Positions 31,990 through 41,144 are shown, counted from the stretch's first letter. The stretch: DNA of 57,998 nt from Methanobacteriota archaeon (GCA_018650285.1 JABIGF010000011.1:1-57998); one strand, 5' to 3'. A program made the numbers and translations. Notes: generated from the letters alone by a model not told the origin.

Positions 31990-33795
31990 ATGAACAGAAG
32001 CCCTGCATGGATGATTGCCTTTATTTTAGTAATTCAAATAGCATCGTTTTCTTTTGAAGAAGCACCAACGATCATTGAATTTGATGAGCCGTCCTACGAA
32101 GACACATCATCAGCTTATGGCCGAAATAACTCCTCTGGAGGTAATAACAGTGGAGGGAACAATACCGGCGGCAACAATACTGGTGGAAATAACACCGGTG
32201 GAAACAATACTGGAGGCAACAATACTGGTGGAAATAACACCGGTGGCAACAACACGGGTGGAAACAATACTGGTGGAAATAACACCGGTGGGAACAACAC
32301 GGGTGGAAACAATACTGGTGGAAATAACACCGGTGGGAACAACACGGGTGGAAACAATACTGGAGGCAACAACACGGGTGGAAATAATAGCAGCAATTGT
32401 GGAAATGATAGCAATTTGACTGATCTAATGGTTTGGACTGATGCAACTACCTACACAGTAGGTGATATTGTCTTAGGGAATTTCTTCGTCAACTGCACGG
32501 TTATTGGTGAAACTTACCAATTGGACTACGAAGTTGTAGAATACAATACCAATATTGAACATGCCGACGGAGAGTGGAACTGGACTGCTCAGAATAATTG
32601 GGAATCATTCAATCCCACTTGGACAGGACTTCCCGTTGGTGATTACTGCATCCATTCCACCCTTGTTATTTGGACAGGTTCAGCATATAGTTTCGTTGAT
32701 TTTGTATCTTCTTGCTTTGATATCATGAACTCGACAACTGGTGGTAACAACACTGGTGGTAACAACACTGGCGGCAACAATACTGGTGGCAATAATACCG
32801 GTGGGAACAACACTGGCGGCAATAATACCGGCGGCAACAATACTGGTGGCAACAATACTGGTGGAAATAACACTGGTTGTCCGGGCCTTGCACCTAGTGG
32901 CATTGATGGTGTTATTGACATTGTGAATGTATCCACCGCATACGCACAAGGAGACATGGTTGATGCTTGGGTAGATCTCTGTTGGAGCCCATATTTGGGT
33001 AATACTTCGATATGGTATACTGTTTGGTTTAATAATTCAAATGGTAATACAATACAGAGTTGGGGATTGCAAGGTTCTACTTGGTTCCCTACATGGGAAC
33101 AAGGTATTGATTATGGAGGAGGGCATTGGGAATTCCCTATTCGACACTTACCATTATCAGGCGCTTGGAACCTTTCAATTGATGCACTTACACCAGGAGA
33201 GACATATTGTTTTGAAGGAAATTTGAAAGTTTTTGATACTTCAATAGGTGTTTTCATTTGGGTTGATGATGCAACACCAATGTGTTTCTCTACCCCTCAA
33301 AGTAACAATACAGGCAACAACACAGGTGGCAACAACACTGGTGGCAACAACACCGGTGGCAACAATACCGGCAATAACACTGGTGGAAATAATACAACTG
33401 CTAACACAGCACCTCAAATTTCATCGGTTGTTATTTCACCTTCATCACCATTAGAAACTGATGTATTAACATGCTCATATGTATTTACTGACGCAGATAA
33501 TGATCCTGATGAATCGATATTCGTATGGACCGTAAACGGTGCAACAGTAACTTCAGTTAGTTCTGTACTAACTTCAGGATATGTTGCTGGTGACTTTGTG
33601 ACATGTGCTGTATTAGCATACGACGGAATGGATTATGGAAATATGGGAACTTCAACTGTTCTAATCAATAGCAATGCCACTGGCAGTTCAAACAACAGTT
33701 CTGGAGGCGGTCTACCATCCATCGGCATTGCAGGAACACTTGCAACAATTGGTTTGAGTTTTATTGCAGTAACTCGCCGTGGCCGTAAAGATTGA
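31990..33795 (+). CDS. Exported sequon-rich NNTGG repeat surface protein
   Basis: A 601-residue protein. The signal peptide (WMIAFILVIQIASFSF) is followed by an N-terminal acidic stretch, then three blocks of the pentapeptide NNTGG (15, 9 and about 6 copies) separating three folded modules. Each NNT is an N-glycosylation sequon, so the linkers could carry dense glycans added by AglB. The first two modules, about 110 and 140 residues, share aromatic-rich beta patterns (WTAQNNWESFNPTWTG; WFPTWEQGIDYGGGHWEFP) and paired cysteines. The third is Ig-like (VLTCSYVFTDADNDPDESIF). The C-terminus LPSIGIAGTLATIGLSFIAV plus RRGRKD is a PGF-CTERM-type sorting signal. The function is probably adhesion or surface layer. 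Confidence 0.85.
   Translation: MNRSPAWMIAFILVIQIASFSFEEAPTIIEFDEPSYEDTSSAYGRNNSSGGNNSGGNNTGGNNTGGNNTGGNNTGGNNTGGNNTGGNNTGGNNTGGNNTGGNNTGGNNTGGNNTGGNNTGGNNTGGNNTGGNNSSNCGNDSNLTDLMVWTDATTYTVGDIVLGNFFVNCTVIGETYQLDYEVVEYNTNIEHADGEWNWTAQNNWESFNPTWTGLPVGDYCIHSTLVIWTGSAYSFVDFVSSCFDIMNSTTGGNNTGGNNTGGNNTGGNNTGGNNTGGNNTGGNNTGGNNTGGNNTGCPGLAPSGIDGVIDIVNVSTAYAQGDMVDAWVDLCWSPYLGNTSIWYTVWFNNSNGNTIQSWGLQGSTWFPTWEQGIDYGGGHWEFPIRHLPLSGAWNLSIDALTPGETYCFEGNLKVFDTSIGVFIWVDDATPMCFSTPQSNNTGNNTGGNNTGGNNTGGNNTGNNTGGNNTTANTAPQISSVVISPSSPLETDVLTCSYVFTDADNDPDESIFVWTVNGATVTSVSSVLTSGYVAGDFVTCAVLAYDGMDYGNMGTSTVLINSNATGSSNNSSGGGLPSIGIAGTLATIGLSFIAVTRRGRKD
32125..32381 (+). repeat. NNTGG tandem array 1 (15-bp unit, 45-bp higher order)
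   Basis: About 17 units of 15 bases, beginning with NNSSGG and NNSGG variants and then 15 NNTGG units. Within it a 45-base higher-order block (AACACC-, AACACG- and AATACT-type units in order) recurs about three times almost unchanged. This indicates recent expansion by slippage or recombination. Confidence 0.9.
32728..32877 (+). repeat. NNTGG tandem array 2
   Basis: About ten 15-base units (NSTTGG, nine NNTGG, then NNTGC) separating the first and second folded modules of the same protein. Codon use varies more between units than in array 1. Confidence 0.9.
33304..33400 (+). repeat. NNTGG tandem array 3 (shorter, irregular)
   Basis: About six units, two of them reduced to NNTG, before the Ig-like module. 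The irregular units suggest an older or decaying array. Confidence 0.85.
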
Positions 33796-33902
33796 GAGTT
33801 TTACCAATTTCCCCTGCCATAACCGATAGCGCGAACCAACTTCTACGGCGGTTCACCGTTTCAACCAAGGATGAGGTGTAACCCTTCTTCTCACTTGGGT
33901 GG

Positions 33903-33910
33903 TTAAATAG
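33903..33910 (+). promoter_or_regulatory. TATA box of the DEAD-box helicase gene
   Basis: TTAAATAG about 30 bases upstream of the ATG at 33937. It predicts a leader of only a few bases that includes GGAG. Confidence 0.55.
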
Positions 33911-33936
33911 AGAGGGCCGGGCGGGTCAACTCGGAG

Positions 33937-35364
33937 ATGGGGGAGATGGGCGTCAGTTTTTTCGACCTAGGCATTGACCCCGCCTTAGTTCATGCATTAG
34001 AACAAGGAGGGATTACTGAACCCTTTGAAGTTCAACGCGAAGCGATTCCAGATGCGATGCTAGGCCATGATATCTGTTGCCGCGCACCAACCGGTTCAGG
34101 CAAAACACTGGCTTTTGGATTACCATTGATTTCACGCACGGAAGTTGCAAAAATTGAATTACCCACTTCACTAATTCTCACACCTACCCGCGAACTTGCA
34201 GAACAGATCACCAAGGTGATTAAACCCCTAGCAGAAGCATTCGAACTTGAAGTAATATCAGTGTATGGCGGAGTCCCCTACAAAGTTCAACGTCGCGCTA
34301 TTTCTCGTGGCGTGGATATTGTAGTCGCGTGCCCAGGTCGATTGATTGACCTTCTTGAGCACGATGCGCTAAGCCTAGAGCACACCCAAACTGTGGTGAT
34401 TGACGAGGCTGACCGTATGGCTGACATGGGATTCATGGAACCGGTTTGTAAAATCCTTGACCAATGTGCCCCTAAGCGTCAAACTATTCTTTTCAGTGCT
34501 ACTCTTGATGATGAAGTTGCAGAATTAGTTGAGCGTTACCAACAAAATCCAGTAACCATTGAAGTTGGGCCAAAAGAAGTCAGCATGGAAAGCATGAATC
34601 ACTTTTTCTGGTTGATAAGAAGTGACATGAAGGCAAAAATCACAGCAGAATCAATTCGCAAGTGTGGGCGTTCTGTCGTATTTTGCAGGACTAGACTAGG
34701 AGTTGAAAGAGTCGGCTCTGAACTTGAACGTGAAGGAGTCGGCGTCGCTACCTTGCATGGAGGAATGGACCAACGCCAGCGTAATCGAGCGATGCGAAAT
34801 TTCACCAAGGGGGAATGTGCAGCACTTATTGCTACAGATGTAGCAGCACGAGGAATAGATGTTGAAGGAATCAACTGTGTTATTCACTATGATCCTTCTG
34901 AAAACGGCAAGGCCTACAAACATCGTAGTGGAAGAACGGCACGAGCTGGAGCGACTGGAACTGTCATCAGCCTAGTTCAAAATCCTCAGAAAAAATTGTG
35001 TAGCAGAATTCAAAGAGAGGCTGGAATCAAAATCAGTTACAAACCACCAGATTTCAATGAGTTGCCTGACTATGATGTCAAATATATTCCAGGGCCACAA
35101 AAGAAAGAGGAGCGAAGACAAAATCGTAATCAGCGTGGTAACAGACCATACAATAAGAAATTCAACAACCAAAGCCGCAACAAACGAGGCGGCAATTCCC
35201 GCGGTGGAAGAAGCGGAAATAGCACGCCACGATACAAGAAAGACAGTGGTTCACGGCACGAGCGAAATTCACACGCAAATAAGCGTGGCAGCAAGAATTC
35301 AGGTGGCTCAAAACGCAGTGGTGGTCAAAGCGGTGGCGGTAACAGAAAATATCGCCGCAATTAA
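33937..35364 (+). CDS. DEAD-box RNA helicase with RG-rich tail
   Basis: A 475-residue ATP-dependent RNA helicase for ribosome assembly or mRNA remodelling; archaeal DEAD proteins are often cold-induced. Motifs in order: F-Q motif FEVQREAIPDAML, Walker A CRAPTGSGKT, LILTPTRELAEQ, ACPGRLIDLL, VIDEADRMADMGF, LFSATLDDE, ALIATDVAARGIDVEGI and HRSGRTARAG. The C-terminal 100 residues are rich in Arg, Gly, Asn and Ser (NKRGGNSRGGRSGNS), an RNA-binding tail. The ATG at 33937 follows a TATA box at 30 bases; a second ATG three codons later is possible. Confidence 0.95.
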   Translation: MGEMGVSFFDLGIDPALVHALEQGGITEPFEVQREAIPDAMLGHDICCRAPTGSGKTLAFGLPLISRTEVAKIELPTSLILTPTRELAEQITKVIKPLAEAFELEVISVYGGVPYKVQRRAISRGVDIVVACPGRLIDLLEHDALSLEHTQTVVIDEADRMADMGFMEPVCKILDQCAPKRQTILFSATLDDEVAELVERYQQNPVTIEVGPKEVSMESMNHFFWLIRSDMKAKITAESIRKCGRSVVFCRTRLGVERVGSELEREGVGVATLHGGMDQRQRNRAMRNFTKGECAALIATDVAARGIDVEGINCVIHYDPSENGKAYKHRSGRTARAGATGTVISLVQNPQKKLCSRIQREAGIKISYKPPDFNELPDYDVKYIPGPQKKEERRQNRNQRGNRPYNKKFNNQSRNKRGGNSRGGRSGNSTPRYKKDSGSRHERNSHANKRGSKNSGGSKRSGGQSGGGNRKYRRN

Positions 35365-35376
35365 AATTTGTAAAAC

Positions 35377-35394
35377 CTGAGTAATCATACTCAG
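35377..35394. terminator. 7-bp palindrome between the helicase and peroxiredoxin genes
   Basis: Perfect inverted repeat CTGAGTA - ATCA - TACTCAG located 12 bases after the helicase stop and just upstream of the likely peroxiredoxin promoter (GAAATAG near 35405). It could be a terminator stem or a redox-responsive operator. Confidence 0.4.
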
Positions 35395-35443
35395 TACATG
35401 AGTTGAAATAGAGCAAGGTCAGCCGCTAGGATTGGCGAATGAC

Positions 35444-36037
35444 ATGAGTCTAGTAGGTAACGAAGCACCCGATTTTACAGCGACAGTAGTAACGGCAGAT
35501 GGAGGATTTGAATCCTTCACCCTGTCTGAACAAAAAGGAAAGTACGTAGTACTCTTCTTTTACCCTCTAGATTTCACCTTTGTCTGTCCTTCAGAACTTC
35601 TAGCATTCGACCACCGCATGGACGAATTCACAAAGCGTGGTGTTGAGGTAGTAGGATGCTCTGTTGATTCAGAGCACACTCACTGGGCATGGCGCAACAC
35701 ACCTGTAAACGAAGGTGGAATCGGTTCACTCAACTACTCATTAATTGCTGACCTTGACAAAGAAATCGCATACCAATATGATGTTCTACATGACGAAAAA
35801 GTTGCTCTACGTGGCTCTTTCTTAATTGACAAGGAAAGTGTTGTTCAACACGCTGTCATCAACAACTTGCCTCTTGGCCGTAATGTTGACGAGATGATTC
35901 GTATGGTTGACGCTCTACAATTCCACGAAGAACACGGAGAAGTCTGCCCAGCAGGATGGAATGCTGGTGATGAAGGCATGAAGGACACCCACGAAGGTGT
36001 CGCCGAGTACCTCTCAAAGAATGCAGATAACCTCTGA
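35444..36037 (+). CDS. 2-Cys peroxiredoxin
   Basis: Thiol peroxidase that reduces hydrogen and alkyl peroxides. The 197-residue protein has the peroxidatic site FYPLDFTFVCPSELLAFD, the later GSFLIDKESVVQHAVINN core, and a resolving cysteine in HGEVCPAGWNAG. It is therefore a typical 2-Cys (AhpC/Prx1-type) enzyme. The start is at the ATG at 35444 (MSLVGNEAPDF), the usual N-terminus of the family; a TTG four codons upstream (35432), preceded by AGGA, is an alternative. It stands alone between the helicase and a surface-protein gene. Confidence 0.95.
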   Translation: MSLVGNEAPDFTATVVTADGGFESFTLSEQKGKYVVLFFYPLDFTFVCPSELLAFDHRMDEFTKRGVEVVGCSVDSEHTHWAWRNTPVNEGGIGSLNYSLIADLDKEIAYQYDVLHDEKVALRGSFLIDKESVVQHAVINNLPLGRNVDEMIRMVDALQFHEEHGEVCPAGWNAGDEGMKDTHEGVAEYLSKNADNL

Positions 36038-36070
36038 AATTGAGTCTTTTAGACCAAATTTGCACAATAA

Positions 36071-36094
36071 TTAGTGCGTCATCGCCTGTACTAA
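36071..36094. promoter_or_regulatory. Imperfect palindrome upstream of the PGF-CTERM protein
   Basis: Nested inverted repeat TTAGT-GCG-TCAT-CGC-(CTGT)-ACTAA with a four-base bulge on one side, 17 bases before the ATG at 36111. It is weaker than the palindromes at the other exported-protein genes. Confidence 0.3.
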
Positions 36095-36110
36095 CAAGGG
36101 GAATGGTGAA

Positions 36111-36962
36111 ATGGGACGGGCTACACCTACTATACTGATGGGCGAATTGAGAATGCCGAGCGCACTGCTCTTAGCAACGCTATTTTTGATGGCCATTCCA
36201 GCTTCAATTGCTGATACCGGCGACAATACCGTCATGCAAGACCAGACTGGTGAACAACCGAGTCATGAAAACAATACATTCTACCTCTGGGGTAGAAACA
36301 GTGGAACCCCTTGCTGGGGCCATTTCAACAACTCTGATTCAGGTACAGACCCTAGTGGATACGCCGAGCAAACACAAGCAAATGGTAAGATGGAAGTTGA
36401 ATGGACTTGCAGGATGGACCCACAACTCAACGAGGATTTTGCTCTAGAAAATGAGGCTGAAATTCAAGTTCACCTAATGATTGATGTACAAGGTGTATGG
36501 GAAAATGGCAATGGCTGCAATGGTGACTGTGAAAATCTCAACATCTCATTGATGAAAGGTGGCCTAGAAGTTGCCAAATACGAATATACAGCAATGAATA
36601 CTGGAGAAAATGAAATCGTCATTACTTTCCCAGTCAATGAAACTCTACAAGTTTGGGATGATAGCACAGATAACCCTGCACTTAGAGTAAGAATGGTTCT
36701 TTATGCATCTAGTGGCATTTTTTGTGCCATCCCTGGAGTGAATTGCGACGCTCAATTCCGCATGTATTACTCCGGCCAAGAAGAGGCACAATACAATGGA
36801 ACAGTCACATTCCCAATCCTCAATGATACTGCATCCGAGGATATTCTTGGCAATGGCGATGATAACGGCGGTGGCGATGATGATGGATTACCAGGTTTTG
36901 GAATCTTTGCAGCAGCTAGCGCAATAGGAATTGCAGCATTCGCCCGACGCAAACAAGAGTGA
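36111..36962 (+). CDS. Small exported PGF-CTERM-anchored protein
   Basis: A 283-residue surface protein. A signal peptide (MPSALLLATLFLMAIPASIA) precedes a single beta-rich domain with four spaced cysteines (CWGHFNNSD, CRMDPQL, CNGDCENL, FCAIPGVNCDAQF) and several NxT/S sequons. It ends with an acidic glycine linker, then LPGFGIFAAASAIGIAAFAR and the basic tail RKQE, a classic PGF-CTERM archaeosortase signal. The ATG at 36111 follows AAGGGG, but in-frame ATGs at 36138 and 36153 give tighter signal peptides. The function of the folded domain is not recognised. Confidence 0.8.
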   Translation: MGRATPTILMGELRMPSALLLATLFLMAIPASIADTGDNTVMQDQTGEQPSHENNTFYLWGRNSGTPCWGHFNNSDSGTDPSGYAEQTQANGKMEVEWTCRMDPQLNEDFALENEAEIQVHLMIDVQGVWENGNGCNGDCENLNISLMKGGLEVAKYEYTAMNTGENEIVITFPVNETLQVWDDSTDNPALRVRMVLYASSGIFCAIPGVNCDAQFRMYYSGQEEAQYNGTVTFPILNDTASEDILGNGDDNGGGDDDGLPGFGIFAAASAIGIAAFARRKQE

Positions 36963-36966
36963 TCGT

Positions 36967-37047
36967 TTGTTTGATTTGGTTTCGGCTATCTTCGCTTCAA
37001 TATTTGGAGCAGACAAAACTATCGAAGAAATCCTCGAAGAAGAGTGA
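36967..37047 (+). CDS. Possible 26-residue peptide
   Basis: A short frame (TTG start, MFDLVSAIFASIFGADKT then IEEILEEE) fills the gap between the PGF-CTERM gene and the convergent hisS stop, ending two bases before it. It has an amphipathic or hydrophobic half and an acidic end. There is no clear ribosome site, and this could be chance. Confidence 0.15.
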   Translation: MFDLVSAIFASIFGADKTIEEILEEE

Positions 37048-37048
37048 T

Positions 37049-38416
37049 TTACATTGATGAAATCGCTTGATTGATTGCTTCAGCACTCATCTCACAGGCA
37101 GCCTCTACACCATCTGAAAGCCGCTTGATAGTTACTTGACCAGACTCAATATCTCGTGGCCCAACAACCATCGCAAACTGAGCACCTAAAGCATCAGCCC
37201 ACGCCAAAGACCGCCCTGTCTTTCGTGAACGTAACTCAAGTGTAACCGGTTGACCAGATGAGCGCAATTGAGCAACAAGTGGGAGAACTTGTGAATTGTC
37301 TACCTTGAATGGAATGATTGCCAACATCCCTGGCCCTGAATTTTCTCCTGGAACAACTTCTGATGAACCGTCGTTTTCAGCCTGGATTTCCAACGCTAAT
37401 AGCACCCTATCAAAGCCAAGTCCAAAACCACAACACGGGTCAAGTTCGTCTAACTCAAAGAGGTGGAATAGTCGGTATGAACCACCACCACAAACTTGTC
37501 CCTCGCCACCTAAAGTGTCAACCATTATTTCGAAAACCATGCCTGTATAGTAATCTAAACCACGTGCCACAGTGAGGTCCACTACCAATGATGGTGGATT
37601 TGCTCCTAAAGCGTCAAGAGAGGCTAACATCTCCTCTAATTGGTCCAATGCTTCTGATTCAACACCCATGCTTGAGATTATTTCTCTTGCATTTGAGAGG
37701 GTTTCAGCCCCACCGTTGAGTTGGGATAGTGATTGCAAATTTCCAACTGCTGTTGAGTTGATTCCAGACGCTTCCAATCCCTCAAAATCGCCTTTGTCAA
37801 GCAAACGCATCGCATTACCTACAGCATCTCCCTCTAGGCCCAAATTGTCTAAAATATCATTCAAGATACCGACATGTCCGATTTTGAGTTCCCACTCCTT
37901 GAGGCCAGTGGCCGACATTATTGCACAAGCAAAAGAGACAACTTCTGCTTCAGTAAGTGGACCAGGAGCACCAATAACTTCGCAACCGTATTGCCAAAAT
38001 TCACGATAACGCCCTCTCTTTGATTCCTCATAACGAAAACATGAGCCGAAATATGAGTAACGAGCTGGTTTTGGAATCTGACCTCGCTGTTCTGCTATCA
38101 TTCTCATTACTGGTGCGGTCAACTCTGGTCGCAGAGTCAAATCTCTATCACTTCTATCTTTGAATGCGTACAGTTGGTCAACAACACCCGCTCCAGACTT
38201 CGCAGTGAACAGTTCAAGACGCTCAAAAGTAGGTGTAGCAACCCGCTGGAATCCATAACGAATTGCAACTTCATCACACAATTTTTCGAACGCTAAGCGT
38301 CGACCCATCTCCGCAGGACCGAAATCGCGCGTGCCACGCGCTCGCTCGAACATAATGCGAGGCGCACACCCATTATTCTTCAAATCCGCCCCCGCCAAGG
38401 GTGCTAAATGAGTCAT
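37049..38416 (-). CDS. hisS: Histidyl-tRNA synthetase
   Basis: Class II aminoacyl-tRNA synthetase, 455 residues. Motif 1 region FERARGTRDFGPAEMGRR, motif 2 FRYEESKRGRYREFWQYG, histidine motifs VARGLDYYTGMVFE, and motif 3 CCGFGLGFDRVLLALE are all present, followed by the anticodon-binding domain. The start at 38416 is supported by GAGGA five bases upstream and an ATGA overlap with the preceding gene. This gives a 21-residue leader before MFERARGTRDF; the ATG at 38353 would give the usual length. It is last in a four-gene run with nnr. Confidence 0.96.
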   Translation of the reverse strand: MTHLAPLAGADLKNNGCAPRIMFERARGTRDFGPAEMGRRLAFEKLCDEVAIRYGFQRVATPTFERLELFTAKSGAGVVDQLYAFKDRSDRDLTLRPELTAPVMRMIAEQRGQIPKPARYSYFGSCFRYEESKRGRYREFWQYGCEVIGAPGPLTEAEVVSFACAIMSATGLKEWELKIGHVGILNDILDNLGLEGDAVGNAMRLLDKGDFEGLEASGINSTAVGNLQSLSQLNGGAETLSNAREIISSMGVESEALDQLEEMLASLDALGANPPSLVVDLTVARGLDYYTGMVFEIMVDTLGGEGQVCGGGSYRLFHLFELDELDPCCGFGLGFDRVLLALEIQAENDGSSEVVPGENSGPGMLAIIPFKVDNSQVLPLVAQLRSSGQPVTLELRSRKTGRSLAWADALGAQFAMVVGPRDIESGQVTIKRLSDGVEAACEMSAEAINQAISSM

Positions 38417-38997
38417 TCTTCCTCAAGAATGTGAAGTGTCGACTTATCAAATTCAGGAGGGAAAGCGAGCCAACGCAAGAATGCAAAGTTAACAAAACCA
38501 AAAAGAATCGTGTTAATGATCCATGCATATCGATGATATATTTCCATCTCAGCAACCATTATGTGAAAAGTGACTGTTGATAACACTAGAATTGTGGTGT
38601 ATATCATAGCCGCCCAACGTAGACTCGCTAGATAATTGGCTGCTGAACCAAAAGTGTATCTGTAATGAGCATAATGACACTCAATTTGACCAATTAATAT
38701 GCAAGCAGCCCAAGCGGATTCAGAACGGAAAGTATCTGTCAAATTAATCCAATAGAATAATTCGTACACGATGTAAGCAAATATGGAATTGAAAACCCCA
38801 GTAATATTGAACCGAACATATTCATTTATCATCTTCTTTGGAGTCCATTGAACTGCTAACATTCTATCGTTTAAGGTAGTCATTTTCTGTTTTACTTTGC
38901 GCCCCGGCGCAGAAGCGATTCGTTTTGCGCCTGAACCGGTTTTTGACGCCAATTTTTTGGCATTTTCCTTGGTAATGCGACGTTTTTTCTCCACCAT
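38413..38997 (-). CDS. GtrA-like four-helix membrane protein
   Basis: A 194-residue protein. A basic, disordered N-terminus of about 55 residues (KKRRITKENAKKLASKTGSG) is followed by four hydrophobic segments: VRFNITGVFNSIFAYIVYEL, a short Trp/Ala helix ending in CILIG, AAMIYTTILVLSTVTFHIMV, and YAWIINTILFGFVNFAFLRW. This resembles the GtrA family, which helps polyprenyl-linked sugars cross the membrane, but the match is by pattern only. The start is at the ATG at 38997 (MVEKKRR), just after the preceding gene's stop. Confidence 0.6.
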   Translation of the reverse strand: MVEKKRRITKENAKKLASKTGSGAKRIASAPGRKVKQKMTTLNDRMLAVQWTPKKMINEYVRFNITGVFNSIFAYIVYELFYWINLTDTFRSESAWAACILIGQIECHYAHYRYTFGSAANYLASLRWAAMIYTTILVLSTVTFHIMVAEMEIYHRYAWIINTILFGFVNFAFLRWLAFPPEFDKSTLHILEEE

Positions 38998-38999
38998 TA

Positions 39000-39551
39000 T
39001 CAATCCCATTCCGGCCATTCAATTTCTTCTTCTATTGATTCAGGTTCAACTTCTGTCTTGACCTCTTCGGGTAGTGCTATTCCAACTTTCAAAGAAATCG
39101 GACCTTCGTCCTCAAGAATATCAGAGACCGATTCATCTGGCTCTATATCTGGAACTTCAATACTCTCTGGTATTTGTTCAAGGAGGTCTATCTCTTCTTG
39201 ACTGCGCGTAACCTCATCAACACTCTCCCCGTTTTCGGCTTGAGTTATGCTCGCACCTTGTTTATTATCGAGACTTGAAAGTGCAAAGTCCATGGCGGCT
39301 TTACTTGGTGACAAGGCATCTACCTTCTTTCTCTCTTGCAATTGAACAAGCGCTTGTTGCCGCTCATGTTCTCTTACCTTCGCCTCTTCTTTTTGAAACA
39401 CTTCACGTGTTTCTCGTTCTTGCAAACGGCGGTCTTGCTCCGCTTTAGCCGCCCGCGAAGGGCGGTCCCAGCGCCGCCAAAAATAATACAGAAGTGGAAT
39501 AGCAATTAAGGCTACTACAATAGCCCACATCGTTGCTTCGGCCAACTCCAT
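39000..39551 (-). CDS. N-terminally anchored coiled-coil protein
   Basis: A 183-residue protein of unknown function. One N-terminal membrane helix (MWAIVVALIAIPLLYYFWRR) is followed by a charged coiled coil of about 60 residues (RRLQERETREVFQKEEAKVR) and a strongly acidic, probably disordered C-terminus (VEPESIEEEIEWPEWD). It lies between nnr (18-base gap) and the GtrA-like gene, in the same operon. The shape resembles small membrane scaffolds but shows no family motif. Confidence 0.7.
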   Translation of the reverse strand: MELAEATMWAIVVALIAIPLLYYFWRRWDRPSRAAKAEQDRRLQERETREVFQKEEAKVREHERQQALVQLQERKKVDALSPSKAAMDFALSSLDNKQGASITQAENGESVDEVTRSQEEIDLLEQIPESIEVPDIEPDESVSDILEDEGPISLKVGIALPEEVKTEVEPESIEEEIEWPEWD

Positions 39552-39568
39552 AGTAACGCCAAATCGTA

Positions 39569-41068
39569 TCAGTTTTTTGAATCAGCGGTTAATTTGGTTA
39601 GTACTCGAGCGATATGTTGGGGCACATCAGAAGCAAGAAGACCTGGCCCAAATTCGTGTGCTGTCATTATTCCCGCCTCTCGCATCACATAACAAGCAAG
39701 CCTAGTTGCTGGCCATGACTTCATACCTTGAGCCAGCAATCCAGCAATAGTTCCAGCAAGTAGGTCACCAGTTCCACCAGTGGCCATGCGTGGATGTCCA
39801 CCACGACACTCACAATAGCGACCTTCTATTGCAGTCAATTGGTCCACAGCACCAGTTCTGACTATCACTCTTGATTCAGGATCTATTTTCACCTGCTCAC
39901 CACCTTTGTCATCCACTCGGCTTGATGCTAATATTTCTGCGGGATTGGCATCCCAAAGCCACATCCTAAGTTCACGAGCATGTGGAGTAATCACTCCCTC
40001 AAGTCCTGCAGGCCAAATACCTTCATCTAATGCATAAATCGCATCAGCATCAATAACTGTAGGAATTCCCTCTTCGCTACATTTCTCAAGCAAAATTCTG
40101 ACGCCATCCATCGTCCCTTCGGTACGACCTAATCCCGGCCCGATTAATACTGCGTCAAACGATTTCTCATCTATCAAAGCAATTATTTCACTGACTCCTC
40201 GCTCATCAAGATTGTCTTCATCAAAAAGTCTCTCAGGGATTAGATGGTCTGGCCAAGTAGCCCTATCAACCGCATTTCTTGGCATTGCAACATGGACCAA
40301 ATCAACTCCAATTCGCGCTGCTGCTCTGCCTGCTAATATCGGCGCCCCATGATATGGGCCGCCGCCTACAATCAACAATTTTCCACGTTGCCCTTTGTGT
40401 GCATTCTCATCTAGAGGAGGATATCGTAGAGCATCACCAGGACCACAATCTATTGTCTCGGGCGGCCATGGTAAAGGAGCCACCACAATTTCGCCAACAT
40501 CAACATAACTCATACCAAACTTTTCTGAATGAAAGGTGACCGTTGCATCCGCAGCAAGGAATAATTCAGAACCTAATCCGGTAGGAATATCACAAGCGAG
40601 AACTAGTGGTGGATTATTTGGTTTAACCCATTCAATCATTTCACCCACTACAGAACGCGGGGCCCCCTCTAGACCTACACCTAACAAACAATCTACGAGT
40701 AATGCGGGTGACCCAAAATCGCAATCTTTAGACCAAATTTCCATCGTTAGGGAACTTGCATCATCGTTAGCTATACCCTCGCACTGCAATCTGAATCCTT
40801 GAGCCGCCTCACCCTTTTGTTCATCATGACTTGCAATAACGCGCACCAAGCCACCCATTTCGGCTAACTCAATGGCTGCAGCAAAACCGTCACCACCATT
40901 GTTGCCTGGTCCACAAAGAATGAGAAACTCGCCATCTGCAATCATTTCAGCCGCCTTGCGAGCAAGTGAACTTCCTGCCGAACCCATTAATGTTGAAACT
41001 TTGACGCCTAACGCCTCGGCATTGGCATCAAAAATCGCCACCTCTTGCCAGTTGAGAAGCCAACTCAC
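39569..41068 (-). CDS. nnr: Bifunctional NAD(P)H-hydrate epimerase/dehydratase
   Basis: Repairs hydrated NADH and NADPH. The N-terminal YjeF epimerase domain (about residues 1-210) has ILCGPGNNGGDGFAAAIELA and LVDCLLGVGLEG. The C-terminal ribokinase-like dehydratase domain (about 225-499) has KGQRGKLLIVGGGPYHGAPI, GPGLGRTEGTMDG and RMATGGTGDLLAGTIAGLLA, the ADP-dependent active-site motif. The total of 499 residues is normal for the fusion. It starts at a GTG (41068) preceded by AGGTGGAACA. The 75-base gap upstream holds inverted repeats (AAGGG...CCCTT and CCGA...TCGG) that probably end the transporter transcript. Confidence 0.95.
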   Translation of the reverse strand: MSWLLNWQEVAIFDANAEALGVKVSTLMGSAGSSLARKAAEMIADGEFLILCGPGNNGGDGFAAAIELAEMGGLVRVIASHDEQKGEAAQGFRLQCEGIANDDASSLTMEIWSKDCDFGSPALLVDCLLGVGLEGAPRSVVGEMIEWVKPNNPPLVLACDIPTGLGSELFLAADATVTFHSEKFGMSYVDVGEIVVAPLPWPPETIDCGPGDALRYPPLDENAHKGQRGKLLIVGGGPYHGAPILAGRAAARIGVDLVHVAMPRNAVDRATWPDHLIPERLFDEDNLDERGVSEIIALIDEKSFDAVLIGPGLGRTEGTMDGVRILLEKCSEEGIPTVIDADAIYALDEGIWPAGLEGVITPHARELRMWLWDANPAEILASSRVDDKGGEQVKIDPESRVIVRTGAVDQLTAIEGRYCECRGGHPRMATGGTGDLLAGTIAGLLAQGMKSWPATRLACYVMREAGIMTAHEFGPGLLASDVPQHIARVLTKLTADSKN

Positions 41069-41144
41069 TGTTCCACCTATGACAACTCAAAAGGGACTGC
41101 CCCTTGAACCCACCCGATGCTTCGGTTCATGAGAGTCTATTCAT

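Noticed and set aside
32072-32957. Long minus-strand open frames rich in Pro/Leu/Phe or Cys/His/Tyr opposite the NNTGG arrays
   Set aside because: They are a by-product of the 15-base tandem repeat, whose complement stays open in several frames. The plus strand has the signal peptide, folded modules, sorting signal and TATA box.
38339-38353. GCGCGTG-C-CACGCGC palindrome at the second hisS start
   Set aside because: It lies inside coding sequence for ARGTRD, a conserved HisRS motif, so codon constraint explains it.
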